From an uncultured Actinomycetes bacterium (GTDB lineage: Bacteria > Actinomycetota > Acidimicrobiia > Acidimicrobiales > Ilumatobacteraceae), in the NCBI GenBank assembly GCA_937927625.1, contig CALBSD010000065.1, positions 1-27,408 on the forward strand: a stretch of 27,408 nucleotides of DNA. The letters are read 5' to 3'. The notes under the pieces were generated by a model that saw nothing but the letters and a program-made list of their open reading frames with translations, was not told where the DNA came from and searched no databases. Positions 7,352-14,616 of the stretch are shown here, piece by piece. Each line of letters opens with the position of its first letter. Position 1 is the stretch's first letter. Made by a program: the position numbers and the translations under genes.

Positions 7352-7777
7352 ATGGCAAGCACAAAGTCCACCGTTGATCACCTTCGCAACATCGCACTCT
7401 TCTCCGAGTGCTCCTCTAAGGAACTCTCCCTTGTTGTGAAGAGCTCCACCGAGCGTGAGCTCAAGGCGGGCACCGTCATCATGGACCAGGGTCAGACCGG
7501 TCGCGAGGCCTATGTCATCCTCGAGGGTTCAGCCACCGTGAAGCGCAATGGCAAGAAGGTTGCCACCGTGAAGGCGGGTGCTGTCATTGGCGAATTGTCA
7601 CTCCTTGACCAGGGTCCTCGTACCGCTGCCGTTATCGCAGATACTGACGTTCGTTTGCTCGTTATTTCCGAGCGTGCACTCAAGGGCGCCATTGACAACA
7701 TCCCTGCGATCTCTCGCAAGTTGCTCAAGGCCCTCGCCACTCGCGTTCGCGAACTCGACCGCGCTGCCTTCGGCTGA
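7352..7777 (+). CDS. Stand-alone cyclic-nucleotide-binding (Crp-like) domain protein
   Basis: A 141-residue protein made almost entirely of one CRP/Fnr-type cyclic-nucleotide-binding beta barrel: LFSECSSKELSLVVKSSTERELKAGTVIMDQG, then AYVILEGSATVKRNGKKVATVKAG. The phosphate-binding cassette GELSLLDQGPRTAAV has the Glu and Arg that contact the ribose and cyclic phosphate in ligand-binding members. The C-terminal DNA-binding helix-turn-helix of Crp is absent; the protein ends after one helix (ISRKLLKALATRVRELDRAAFG). It is therefore more likely a cNMP-sensing partner protein than a DNA-binding regulator. It lies between gpmI and the EtfD-like gene, 78 nt before the latter. Binding of cAMP or cGMP is inferred from the motif; the target is unknown. 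Confidence 0.85.
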   Translation: MASTKSTVDHLRNIALFSECSSKELSLVVKSSTERELKAGTVIMDQGQTGREAYVILEGSATVKRNGKKVATVKAGAVIGELSLLDQGPRTAAVIADTDVRLLVISERALKGAIDNIPAISRKLLKALATRVRELDRAAFG

Positions 7778-7783
7778 TTTTTT

Positions 7784-7830
7784 GGGGTCTGAGACCCCAT
7801 GACCCACAACAGGGGTCGGCTCTGAGACCC
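7784..7830. repeat. Tandem hairpins sharing TCTGAGACCC
   Basis: GGGGTC-TGA-GACCCC (7784-7798) is followed by a second inverted repeat, GGGTC-N8-GACCC (7813-7830). The 10-mer TCTGAGACCC occurs in both (7788-7797 and 7821-7830), 33 nt apart. They fill the gap before the EtfD-like gene. They may end the upstream gene or serve as operators; no T-run follows on the plus strand, so this is not a textbook terminator. Confidence 0.5.
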
Positions 7831-7855
7831 TTATGGCACTAGCGTTGACTCCGTT

Positions 7856-10129
7856 ATGAGCACGAACGCAGCACCCGCCGCCGAGAAGGCGCCAAAGCGC
7901 CTCCGTCCGTACCAATTGTCGATTGCCCTGGGCATCGGAATGGGTACGTTCACCATGGTGTCGGGAATCATCCCCCAGTTCACAAAGTGGCACGACGAGT
8001 CGTCGAAGTCCCGCGAAGTTTTCGAAGGAATCCCTGGTCCTATACAGGCCGCCTTCTACACAATTCTTCCCGTCATGTTGATCTGGGGCGCCTTCCGCTT
8101 CGCGGATCGCGTGCGCAACTGGGAGCGCGGCGCACCGGATCGTCGCAGGACAACTCCGAAGAATGCAAAGCGTCGTCTCGCTGACTACCGCGCAGGTGTG
8201 TACATGCGCACCCTCCTTCGTGATGGCGCTGCAGGCATGATGCACTCGCTCATCTACTTCGGCTTCCTTATCTTGTTGGGAGTTACAACAGCACTCGAAC
8301 TTGATCACCAGTTGCCAGAGTCATTGAAGTTCCTCCACGGCACCGTGTACCAGGGCTACGTCTTTGTTGGCGACACTGCTGGTCTGATGTTCACGGCCGG
8401 TGTGGTGTGGGCAATTGTTCGTCGTTACATCCAACAGCCATATCGCATTCGCATTAAGACAAAGGCAGAACACGGAATCATCCTCGGGGTTTTGTTGCTC
8501 ATCGGTCTTTCTGGTTTCGCTGCTGAAATGTTCCGTATGGCTGCAGGCCCTGTTGGTGGCGAAGGCTCCAACTTCGAAGCATGGTCATACATTGGTTTCC
8601 CACTTTCCAAGCTTGTTGACGGCCTTGCTCACGGCACGCTTGAAAACTGGCACCAGGCAATGTGGATCACACACGTTGTTGCATTCATCGCGTTCCTCGC
8701 ATTGTTGCCCATCACCATGTTGCGCCACATGTTCACATCGCCGCTCAACATGTACCTCAAGGACCGAGATCGTCCAAAGGGTGCAATGCGTGCGATGCCA
8801 AACCTCACCGAAACGTCACTTGAAACATTCGGTGCTGCAGTCGTTGAAGACTTCACGTGGAAACAGTTGCTCGATACCGATGCCTGCACCATGTGCGGTC
8901 GTTGCACCAGCGTGTGCCCAGCACATGCAACAGGTAAGCCACTCGACCCGCGTGAAATCGTATTGAAGACTGGTGAAGTCATGGCAGCAACTGCTGCACA
9001 TGCACCAGGCGGAATGGTGTCGCCACCGTTGTCCGTTGATTCTGAAATCAAGATTGGCGCGAACTCCCTCTTCGAGCGCATCAGCGCAGAAGAAGTGTGG
9101 TCATGCACCACCTGTAAGGCATGTGACGAAATCTGTCCGGTCAACATCGAGATTCTCGACAAGATCCTCGACATGCGTCGTTACTTGTCGCTCATGGAAA
9201 GCAACTTCCCTGCAGAGTTGGGCAACGCCTACCGCGCAATGGAAAACCAAGGCAACCCATGGGGCATGAACCAGGACGACCGCGCCGACTGGGCCAAGGA
9301 CCTCAACGTTGAAGTTGTTGATCCAGGCGCAGCGTTCAACCACGAGTACCTCTACTGGGTTGGTTGTGCAGGTTCCTTTGACGACAAGAACAAGAAGGTG
9401 ACACAAGCAATGGCCAAGCTCCTTGAGCGCGCCGATGTTGACGTCGCAATCCTCGGACCAAGCGAAATGTGCACAGGTGACTCTGCACGTCGTTCCGGTA
9501 ACGAGTACTTGTTCCAGATGCTCGCATTGCCCAACATCGAAATGATGAACGGCATGGGCGTCAAGAAGATCATCACGCAGTGCCCACACTGCTTCAACAC
9601 ATTAAAGAACGAGTACCCACAATTGGGTGGCAACTACGAAGTTGTTCACCACAGTGAGTTCCTCGAGCACCTCATTGACTCGGGCAAGTTGGATATGCGT
9701 AATGCTTCTCTCGAAGACCGCATCGTGTACCACGACTCTTGCTACCTCGGTCGTCACAACGACGTCTACATGGCACCACGCAAGGTTGTTGGTTCCATCA
9801 AGGGATTGCAGATTGTTGAAATGCCGCGTAACGGCACCAAGGGAATGTGCTGCGGCGCAGGTGGTGCTCGTATGTGGATGGAGGAGTCCATCGGCGTCAA
9901 GGTCAACGACGAGCGTGCGCAAGAAGCAATCAGCACAGGTGCTGGTCGCGTCGCAACTGCATGTCCGTTCTGCTACATCATGTTGGACGACGGCGTGAAG
10001 GCTGCTGGTGCAGAAGAGGATCAAGTGAAGGTGGCAGACATTGCTATTCACGTCCTTGAAGCATTGGAAAATGGCGAGAAGGCGATGTCCGGCCAGGATG
10101 CTCCACTCGCTGGTTCCGTCGGCGAATAA
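7856..10129 (+). CDS. etfD: EtfD-like membrane Fe-S oxidoreductase (cytochrome b-type / HdrD fusion)
   Basis: Likely passes electrons from reduced electron-transfer flavoprotein to the quinone pool, as proposed for mycobacterial EtfD (Rv0338c), which supports fatty-acid beta-oxidation. The 757 residues contain a membrane domain of about six helices (roughly 20-40, 65-83, 127-147, 170-190, 207-228, 268-290). Two [4Fe-4S] motifs follow, CTMCGRCTSVCP (Cys344/347/350/354) and CTTCKACDEICP (Cys417/420/423/427). Then come two CCG domains of HdrB/D type, with Cys504, Cys539, CPHC 576-579, Cys629, CC 665-666 and CPFC 703-706. In Mycobacterium tuberculosis this gene adjoins the aminotransferase Rv0337c; here an equivalent aminotransferase is the convergent neighbour, which supports the call. 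The ATG at 7856 has TAGCGT ending 10 nt upstream and no ribosome binding site. No etfAB is in the window, so the electron donor is inference. Confidence 0.85.
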   Translation: MSTNAAPAAEKAPKRLRPYQLSIALGIGMGTFTMVSGIIPQFTKWHDESSKSREVFEGIPGPIQAAFYTILPVMLIWGAFRFADRVRNWERGAPDRRRTTPKNAKRRLADYRAGVYMRTLLRDGAAGMMHSLIYFGFLILLGVTTALELDHQLPESLKFLHGTVYQGYVFVGDTAGLMFTAGVVWAIVRRYIQQPYRIRIKTKAEHGIILGVLLLIGLSGFAAEMFRMAAGPVGGEGSNFEAWSYIGFPLSKLVDGLAHGTLENWHQAMWITHVVAFIAFLALLPITMLRHMFTSPLNMYLKDRDRPKGAMRAMPNLTETSLETFGAAVVEDFTWKQLLDTDACTMCGRCTSVCPAHATGKPLDPREIVLKTGEVMAATAAHAPGGMVSPPLSVDSEIKIGANSLFERISAEEVWSCTTCKACDEICPVNIEILDKILDMRRYLSLMESNFPAELGNAYRAMENQGNPWGMNQDDRADWAKDLNVEVVDPGAAFNHEYLYWVGCAGSFDDKNKKVTQAMAKLLERADVDVAILGPSEMCTGDSARRSGNEYLFQMLALPNIEMMNGMGVKKIITQCPHCFNTLKNEYPQLGGNYEVVHHSEFLEHLIDSGKLDMRNASLEDRIVYHDSCYLGRHNDVYMAPRKVVGSIKGLQIVEMPRNGTKGMCCGAGGARMWMEESIGVKVNDERAQEAISTGAGRVATACPFCYIMLDDGVKAAGAEEDQVKVADIAIHVLEALENGEKAMSGQDAPLAGSVGE

Positions 10130-10142
10130 CTCAGTTCATACA

Positions 10143-10176
10143 AAAGGGCGTCGGTGCTTCGGTACCGGCGCCCTTT
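10143..10176. terminator. Strong hairpin terminator, possibly bidirectional
   Basis: A 13-bp stem (10143-10155 with 10164-10176, one G-T pair) closes an 8-nt loop, 13 nt after the stop of the EtfD-like gene. The plus side continues GTGTTTATAG and the minus side TTTTGTATG, so it may serve both converging genes. This is the clearest terminator-like structure in the window. Confidence 0.8.
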
Positions 10177-10218
10177 GTGTTTATAGAACTAGTGACTGCA
10201 TGAATCACCGACAGAAGT

Positions 10219-11445
10219 TCAATCTTTTGGTGGGGTCCACGTGGAGAGGAAATTACCCAGGCAGTTGATTGCTTCGGTGAGGTCCTTCGCCCATGGCAAG
10301 GTCACGATGCGCAAGTGGTCGGGGCTTGGCCAGTTAAAGCCGGTGCCCTGAACTAACAACACATGTTCGGCACGCAAGAAGTCGAGAACAAATCGACGGT
10401 CATCCTTGATGGGGTACATCTCAGGGTCGAGCTTGGGGAACACATACAAAGCACCCTTTGGCTCCACACATGTAACGCCAGGAATCTCGCGCAGTGCCTT
10501 CACTGCTGCATCACGCTGTGCAAGAAGACGACCACCGGGCAAGATGAGATCTTGAATGCTCTGACGTCCACCTAATGCGGTTTGGATTGCATGTTGTGCA
10601 GGAACATTCGGGCATAAGCGCATGTTGGTCAACATGTTGATGCCTTCGATGTAACTAGCGGCGTGCTTTCGAGGGCCGGTGACCATCATCCAGCCAGATC
10701 GGAATCCTGCGAGGCGATATGCCTTTGACAAACCATTGAATGTGAATGTCAGAACATCAGGTGCAACTTCAGCGAAGTTGTGATGAATTGCATCGTCATA
10801 CAAAATCTTGTCGTAAATTTCATCTGCAAACACAATGAGATTGCGCTCTGCAGCAATGTCTGCAATCTCCCGCAACACTTTTCGGCTGTACACAGCACCC
10901 GTTGGGTTGTTGGGGTTGATTACAACAATTGCCCGCGTACGGTCAGTGATCTTTGAACGAATGTCGTCAAGGTCTGGATTCCAACCATTGTCTTCATCGC
11001 ACAAGTAGTGCACAGGCTTACCGCCAGCAAGGCTGGTGCTGGCTGTCCACAACGGATAATCCGGTGCAGGGATGAGAACTTCATCGCCCGAATCAAGCAA
11101 TGCATTCAGGGCTAGTTGAATGAGTTCACTTGCTCCATTACCCAACCAAATGTCATCAGGGTCAGTGATGTCAATCCCACGAGTTTGATAGCTCTGTACA
11201 ACAGCAGTGCGAGCAGAACGAATTCCTTGCGAGTCGGAATAGCCCTGTGATTCCTGCAAGTGACGAATCACGTCCACCAAAATTTCTGGTGGCGCCTCAA
11301 AACCAAAAGGCGCAGGATTACCAATGTTCAACTTGGTGATGCGATGTCCTTGTTCCTCGAGGCGCTTTGCCTCAACAAGAACTGGTCCACGAATGTCGTA
11401 GAGCACATCTTCCAGTTTGTGCGACTGGTGAATCTCGCCAGGCAT
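10219..11445 (-). CDS. alaA: PLP-dependent alanine-type aminotransferase (fold type I)
   Basis: Probably a glutamate-pyruvate (alanine) transaminase of the AlaA family. The 408 residues have the class I/II layout: substrate-loop region LNIGNPAPFGFEAP (39-52), cofactor-binding NGASELIQ, DYPLW, NPNNPTGAVYS, ADEIYDKILYD (Asp208, Tyr211), the Schiff-base lysine in NGLSKAYRLAGFRSGW (Lys241), and the C-terminal carboxylate-binding arginine in DHLRIVTLP. GNPAPFGF and the MLTNMRLCPNVPAQHAIQTALGG stretch are typical of AlaA and mycobacterial AspC (Rv0337c). The ATG is 2 nt after the dcd stop, so both share an mRNA. The gene converges on the EtfD-like gene, whereas the mycobacterial pair is tandem. Exact substrate preference cannot be read from sequence. 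Confidence 0.88.
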   Translation of the reverse strand: MPGEIHQSHKLEDVLYDIRGPVLVEAKRLEEQGHRITKLNIGNPAPFGFEAPPEILVDVIRHLQESQGYSDSQGIRSARTAVVQSYQTRGIDITDPDDIWLGNGASELIQLALNALLDSGDEVLIPAPDYPLWTASTSLAGGKPVHYLCDEDNGWNPDLDDIRSKITDRTRAIVVINPNNPTGAVYSRKVLREIADIAAERNLIVFADEIYDKILYDDAIHHNFAEVAPDVLTFTFNGLSKAYRLAGFRSGWMMVTGPRKHAASYIEGINMLTNMRLCPNVPAQHAIQTALGGRQSIQDLILPGGRLLAQRDAAVKALREIPGVTCVEPKGALYVFPKLDPEMYPIKDDRRFVLDFLRAEHVLLVQGTGFNWPSPDHLRIVTLPWAKDLTEAINCLGNFLSTWTPPKD

Positions 11446-11447
11446 GG

Positions 11448-12011
11448 TTACTGAAAGTTCTCGAAATAGCGACTTGGCGTTGGACCGCGCTGGCCCTGAT
11501 ACTTTGAACCCTTTGCGCCAGAGCCGTATGGCTTCTCTGCCGGCGATGTCATCTTGATGAAGCTGATCTGACCAATCTTCATTCCGGGATACAACGTGAT
11601 CGGAAGGTTTGCGAGGTTAGCAAGTTCCAAAGTCACGTGGCCGTCGAAGCCAGCGTCAATGAATCCAGCAGTGGAGTGAATGACAAGACCGAGACGACCA
11701 AGTGAGCTCTTGCCTTCAACGCGAGCAACGAGGTCATTCGGAACTCCGACACGTTCAAGGGTGGAACCGAGGACGAACTCACCGGGGTGCAACATAAAGG
11801 CGTCGCCGTCCTTAACTTCCACCAATTCAGTGAGGTCAGTGAGGTCCTTTTTGACGTCAAGAACTGCTGCCGAGTGATTACGGAAGACGCGAAAAAGGTT
11901 CGACACCTTGACATCGATGCTGCTTGGCTGCACACAGGTCTCATCAAATGGCTCGATGATGATGCGGTCGGCAGCTATCTCGGCGCGAAGGTCACGGTCA
12001 GAAAGAATCAC
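11448..12011 (-). CDS. dcd: dCTP deaminase (possibly bifunctional with dUTPase activity)
   Basis: Deaminates dCTP to dUTP for thymidylate synthesis. With the GTG start at 12009-12011 the protein has 187 residues and begins MILSDRDLRAEIAADRI, the standard Dcd N-terminus. The reading frame stays open 11 codons further upstream to a TTG, but those residues are not family-like. Motifs: VQPSSIDVKV, LHPGEFVLGSTLE, RVEGKSSLGRLGL (nucleotide phosphate contacts) and TAGFIDAGFDGHVTLELAN with the catalytic glutamate. Mycobacterium tuberculosis Dcd also hydrolyses dUTP; whether this one does is inference. TAGGGT ends 7 nt before the GTG, so the mRNA is probably leaderless. The aminotransferase gene follows after 2 nt. 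Confidence 0.95.
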   Translation of the reverse strand: MILSDRDLRAEIAADRIIIEPFDETCVQPSSIDVKVSNLFRVFRNHSAAVLDVKKDLTDLTELVEVKDGDAFMLHPGEFVLGSTLERVGVPNDLVARVEGKSSLGRLGLVIHSTAGFIDAGFDGHVTLELANLANLPITLYPGMKIGQISFIKMTSPAEKPYGSGAKGSKYQGQRGPTPSRYFENFQ

Positions 12012-12018
12012 GCCTGAA

Positions 12019-12024
12019 ACCCTA
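12019..12024 (-). promoter_or_regulatory. -10 box of a likely leaderless dcd promoter
   Basis: TAGGGT on the minus strand ends 7 nt before the dcd GTG; CTTGCC lies 16 nt upstream as a possible -35. It decides the GTG start. Confidence 0.55.
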
Positions 12025-12059
12025 CCTAACAGGGCCCTAGGCAAGCCCGTGAATAAGCC

Positions 12060-12416
12060 TTATGGCTCGAGAACGACCCAGCCGCGACTCTGAAGTTCCG
12101 CAGCCAGCACTTCTGATGGGACGGATTTCAAAGACTTTTCTGCCGCTGTCACCTTGGGCTTCAGCGCCTGAGGCGTTGGGGCGACGGGAGTGGGAACCGC
12201 ATCGGCTGCCTCGGCGATTTCTGCCCACTCTTGCAATTGGGCGATGAAGTCATCTGCCTCATCTCGGGTGAACTTGCCACCCGCCTGACGCTGATTGAAG
12301 CCCATGGGGCCACGTGCGTCTCGAAAATCGGAATGCCCTGCCGCATTCAAAAGGGCGAGCAGTTCTTTTACTTGCTTCGCGTTGGCCGGTGGGCCAGAGG
12401 GTTGTCCGAATGCCAT
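12060..12416 (-). CDS. Uncharacterised small acidic protein
   Basis: A 118-residue protein I cannot assign to a named family. Residues 1-70 (MAFGQPSGPPANAKQVKELLALLNAAGHSDFRDARG... QAGGKFTRDEADDFIAQLQEWAE) look like a compact helical domain, with two helices around a conserved-looking FRDARGPMGFNQRQ loop. A proline/alanine-rich linker follows (about 74-90), then a short C-terminal segment (VPSEVLAAELQSRGWVVLEP) that may be a small helical module. There is no signal peptide or membrane helix. TACGGT ends 6 nt before the ATG, consistent with a leaderless mRNA separate from the upstream membrane protein. The gene lies between dcd and the small membrane protein on the same strand. Coding potential is judged from clean framing, promoter spacing and neighbours. 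Confidence 0.75.
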   Translation of the reverse strand: MAFGQPSGPPANAKQVKELLALLNAAGHSDFRDARGPMGFNQRQAGGKFTRDEADDFIAQLQEWAEIAEAADAVPTPVAPTPQALKPKVTAAEKSLKSVPSEVLAAELQSRGWVVLEP

Positions 12417-12422
12417 GAACAG

Positions 12423-12428
12423 ACCGTA
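12423..12428 (-). promoter_or_regulatory. -10 box of a likely leaderless promoter
   Basis: TACGGT on the minus strand ends 6 nt before the ATG at 12416, matching the spacing seen at other leaderless starts here. Confidence 0.55.
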
Positions 12429-12441
12429 GTGGCGGGGTGGC

Positions 12442-12651
12442 TCAGCCCTTGATCAGGCTGACAACCGACCACAAGGCTGCGATAGTTCCGATAATGGCCA
12501 TCATCACGCTGCGTCCCTTGGGAGCCACTACAAGATCGCCCTCTTCCTTCGGAGCAACCGGCGGTTTGACCAACGCCAAGATATTGCCCACCGCGAGGGC
12601 GGCGCCCAAGGCGAGAACTAAATAGACAATGAGGTCTTTGCCGAGGAACAT
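12442..12651 (-). CDS. Small membrane protein with two predicted helices
   Basis: A 69-residue protein with hydrophobic segments at about 7-28 (LIVYLVLALGAALAVGNILALV) and 49-66 (VMMAIIGTIAALWSVVSLI). They are joined by a polar loop containing KPPVAPKEEGDLVVAPKGRS. There are no catalytic motifs and I do not recognise the family. The ATG at 12649-12651 comes 18 nt after the dnaB stop. TAGTCT ends 6 nt before the ATG, the same box and spacing as at gpmI, so it may have its own leaderless transcript despite its closeness to dnaB. Function unknown. Confidence 0.72.
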   Translation of the reverse strand: MFLGKDLIVYLVLALGAALAVGNILALVKPPVAPKEEGDLVVAPKGRSVMMAIIGTIAALWSVVSLIKG

Positions 12652-12657
12652 CAGCTC

Positions 12658-12663
12658 AGACTA
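12658..12663 (-). promoter_or_regulatory. -10 box of a likely leaderless promoter
   Basis: TAGTCT on the minus strand ends 6 nt before the ATG at 12651 and lies in the short gap after dnaB. It is identical in sequence and spacing to the gpmI box. Confidence 0.55.
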
Positions 12664-12669
12664 GGCGCA

Positions 12670-14046
12670 TCACTCAGGTTCATCGACGAATTGCGTGTAC
12701 GCCTTGTTGAAGAGAAGACGAATATCGCCTGTTGGACCAGAACGATGCTTGCTCACAATCACATCCGCAAAGCCGCGATCGTTCGCATTTGCCTCGGGGT
12801 TCGATGCTTCTTCTCGGTATAGGAACATGATGACGTCGGCGTCTTGTTCCAGTGCGCCTGACTCACGAAGGTCAGAGAGCACTGGTCGACGATCTTGGCG
12901 TTGTTCAATATTTCGGCTCAACTGACTCAGCGCAACAACAGGAATGCCAAATTCGCGAGACAACAACTTCAGTCCGCGGCTGATTTCTGCCACTTCGAGT
13001 TGACGACTCTCTTGATTACCGCCGCCCATGAGCTGCAAGTAGTCAATAACAACCATCGATGGTGCTGCATCAGCAACTGCCACGCGGCGAAGCTTCTGAC
13101 GAATCTGCATCACGGTGATTTGTGGTGTGTCATCGATATACAGCGGAATCACTAAGCGATTCATTGCGTGTGTAATTTTTGTCCAGTCGGCTTCTTGCAA
13201 ACGACCACTACGCATGCGATCAGAATCAACTTGCGCCTCTGCCGACAAAATTCTTTGTGTGAGTTCTGTACCGGACATTTCCAAAGAGAAGAACAACACA
13301 GGACGATTAGTTGTACGCGCGGCACTCACAGCCATTCCCAACGCAAAAGCTGACTTACCCATTGCAGGACGAGCACCAACGATGTTGAGTGTGCCTGGCT
13401 GCAAACCGGAAAGAAGTTTGTCCAACTTGGTGTAACCAGTGCGGACGCCAGTGATGTCGTTGCCGGCGTCGAAACGCTGTTCAAGAATCTTGAGCGCTTC
13501 TTCCGTAAGGTCGTTCAACTTCTGCAATGAATCTGTGAGTTGCTCATCGCCAATGTCGAACACAATTTGTTCGGCCTTATCAATTGCGATGCGAATGTCT
13601 GCTGGTGCTGAATAACCAAGGTCTGCAATATCACTTGCACCCTTAATGAGACGGCGCAGTGTTGCAGTGTCGCGAACAATCTTGATGTAGCGCCCGGCGC
13701 TACTGATTGAAGGAGTCGAGTTCTGCAACTCTTGGAGAAAGTTCAGTCCACCAAGATCATCAAGCAAGTTGCTGCGTCGAAGCTCTTCCGACACCGTGAC
13801 AGCGTCAATCGCTTCACCAACACCCGACAAGGATTTGATTGCTGCGTACACGTGACCGTGCGCTGGCTTATAGAAATCACTTGCATCAAGCTGTTGTTCA
13901 ATCGCGAGACCCACTGGGTTTTCGTCGAGCAACATCGCGCCCAACAACGACGCTTCCGCATCAAGATTGTGCGGAGGCGTACGACTATCAGAGCGCGGCG
14001 CAGGCCGATTGTTGGACCGCTCGGGGCGGTCGGAATAGTCCGTCAT
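12670..14046 (-). CDS. dnaB: Replicative DNA helicase DnaB, intein-free
   Basis: Hexameric 5'-3' helicase of the replication fork. The 458 residues have a disordered basic N-terminus (1-25), the primase-interacting N-terminal domain (PHNLDAEASLLGAMLLD onward, about 25-130), a linker, and a RecA-like motor. The motor shows Walker A GARPAMGKS (224-232), the LFFSLEMS strand, Walker B VVIDYLQLM, SQLSRNIEQR and the arginine-finger region DLRESGALEQDADVIMFLYRE. The motor is uninterrupted: the mycobacterial-type intein is absent. The ATG at 14044-14046 has GAGGT about 5 nt upstream. It lies 125 nt from rplI, and that gap holds an array of DnaA-box-like sequences. Confidence 0.98.
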   Translation of the reverse strand: MTDYSDRPERSNNRPAPRSDSRTPPHNLDAEASLLGAMLLDENPVGLAIEQQLDASDFYKPAHGHVYAAIKSLSGVGEAIDAVTVSEELRRSNLLDDLGGLNFLQELQNSTPSISSAGRYIKIVRDTATLRRLIKGASDIADLGYSAPADIRIAIDKAEQIVFDIGDEQLTDSLQKLNDLTEEALKILEQRFDAGNDITGVRTGYTKLDKLLSGLQPGTLNIVGARPAMGKSAFALGMAVSAARTTNRPVLFFSLEMSGTELTQRILSAEAQVDSDRMRSGRLQEADWTKITHAMNRLVIPLYIDDTPQITVMQIRQKLRRVAVADAAPSMVVIDYLQLMGGGNQESRQLEVAEISRGLKLLSREFGIPVVALSQLSRNIEQRQDRRPVLSDLRESGALEQDADVIMFLYREEASNPEANANDRGFADVIVSKHRSGPTGDIRLLFNKAYTQFVDEPE

Positions 14047-14075
14047 AGAAGACCTCTACCTTGCCCGCGAATCCT

Positions 14076-14150
14076 TGTGGATTGCTAGTGGATAACCCTG
14101 CGAAATCCCTGTGGATAGCGCTGGGGATGAGGTGCGGAATGTGTGGATAA
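14076..14150 (+). promoter_or_regulatory. Array of five DnaA-box-like 9-mers upstream of dnaB
   Basis: Compared with TGTGGATAA, a member of the DnaA-box consensus, the plus strand has TGTGGATTG (14076, 7/9), AGTGGATAA (14087, 8/9), TGTGGATAG (14110, 8/9), TGGGGATGA (14122, 7/9) and TGTGGATAA (14142, exact). All point the same way. Their starts are 11, 23, 12 and 20 nt apart, close to multiples of a helical turn. The array fills the dnaB-rplI gap, so it could let DnaA control dnaB, or act as a DnaA-binding or initiation site. No strongly AT-rich unwinding segment is evident. Confidence 0.65.
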
Positions 14151-14171
14151 CGGTGCACATCGCACGGCTGC

Positions 14172-14615
14172 TTAGCCGGCGACCACCGAAATCTTGATGT
14201 TGCATTCAACGTCTGCGTGCAAGCGAACAAGTGCGCTGTGCGAACCCGTGGTGCGGATTGGCTGGGCAACAATCTTCTTGCGATCAAGCGTCACGCCAGC
14301 CTGAGCGGCGAGTGCTGCAGCAATGTCTGCGGTGGTGACGGAGCCGAACAAACGACCCTCGTTGCCTGACTTTGCCTTCACAGTGAATGCGCGAGCAGTG
14401 AGTGCTTCTGCAACGGTGCGAGCTGCCTCGCGGTCGTTGGCTTCACGAAGGTCACGAGCACGACGCATTGCGTTTGCCTGATTGATTGCACCATCTGTTG
14501 CAACAAGCGCAAGGCCACGCGGCAAGAGGTAGTTGCGGGCATGGCCATCGGCCACTGTCACGATGTCGCCACGACGACCAACGCCAGCGATGTCTTCACG
14601 AAGAATTACGTTCAT
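14172..14615 (-). CDS. rplI: Ribosomal protein bL9
   Basis: Large-subunit protein at the base of the L1 stalk. The 147 residues show the N-terminal rRNA-binding domain (MNVILREDIAGVGRRGDIVTVADGHARNYLLPRGLA), the long connecting helix (about 42-75) and the C-terminal domain (KSGNEGRLFGSVTTADIAAAL). Length is standard. The ATG begins 1 nt after the rpsR stop, so the two are coupled in the rpsF-ssb-rpsR-rplI operon. Confidence 0.98.
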   Translation of the reverse strand: MNVILREDIAGVGRRGDIVTVADGHARNYLLPRGLALVATDGAINQANAMRRARDLREANDREAARTVAEALTARAFTVKAKSGNEGRLFGSVTTADIAAALAAQAGVTLDRKKIVAQPIRTTGSHSALVRLHADVECNIKISVVAG

Positions 14616-14616
14616 A

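Noticed and set aside
6447..7371. Two long minus-strand frames opposite gpmI
   Set aside because: They overlap each other and the conserved gpmI coding region, and show composition typical of antisense frames.
7784..7798. Rho-independent terminator after the cNMP-binding gene
   Set aside because: The stem is good, but the T-run lies before the hairpin on the plus strand and none follows on either transcript, so it is listed as a repeat.
14047..14171. Chromosomal origin oriC at the dnaB-rplI gap
   Set aside because: DnaA-box-like repeats are present but no AT-rich unwinding element or dnaA/dnaN neighbour is visible, so only a DnaA-binding array is claimed.
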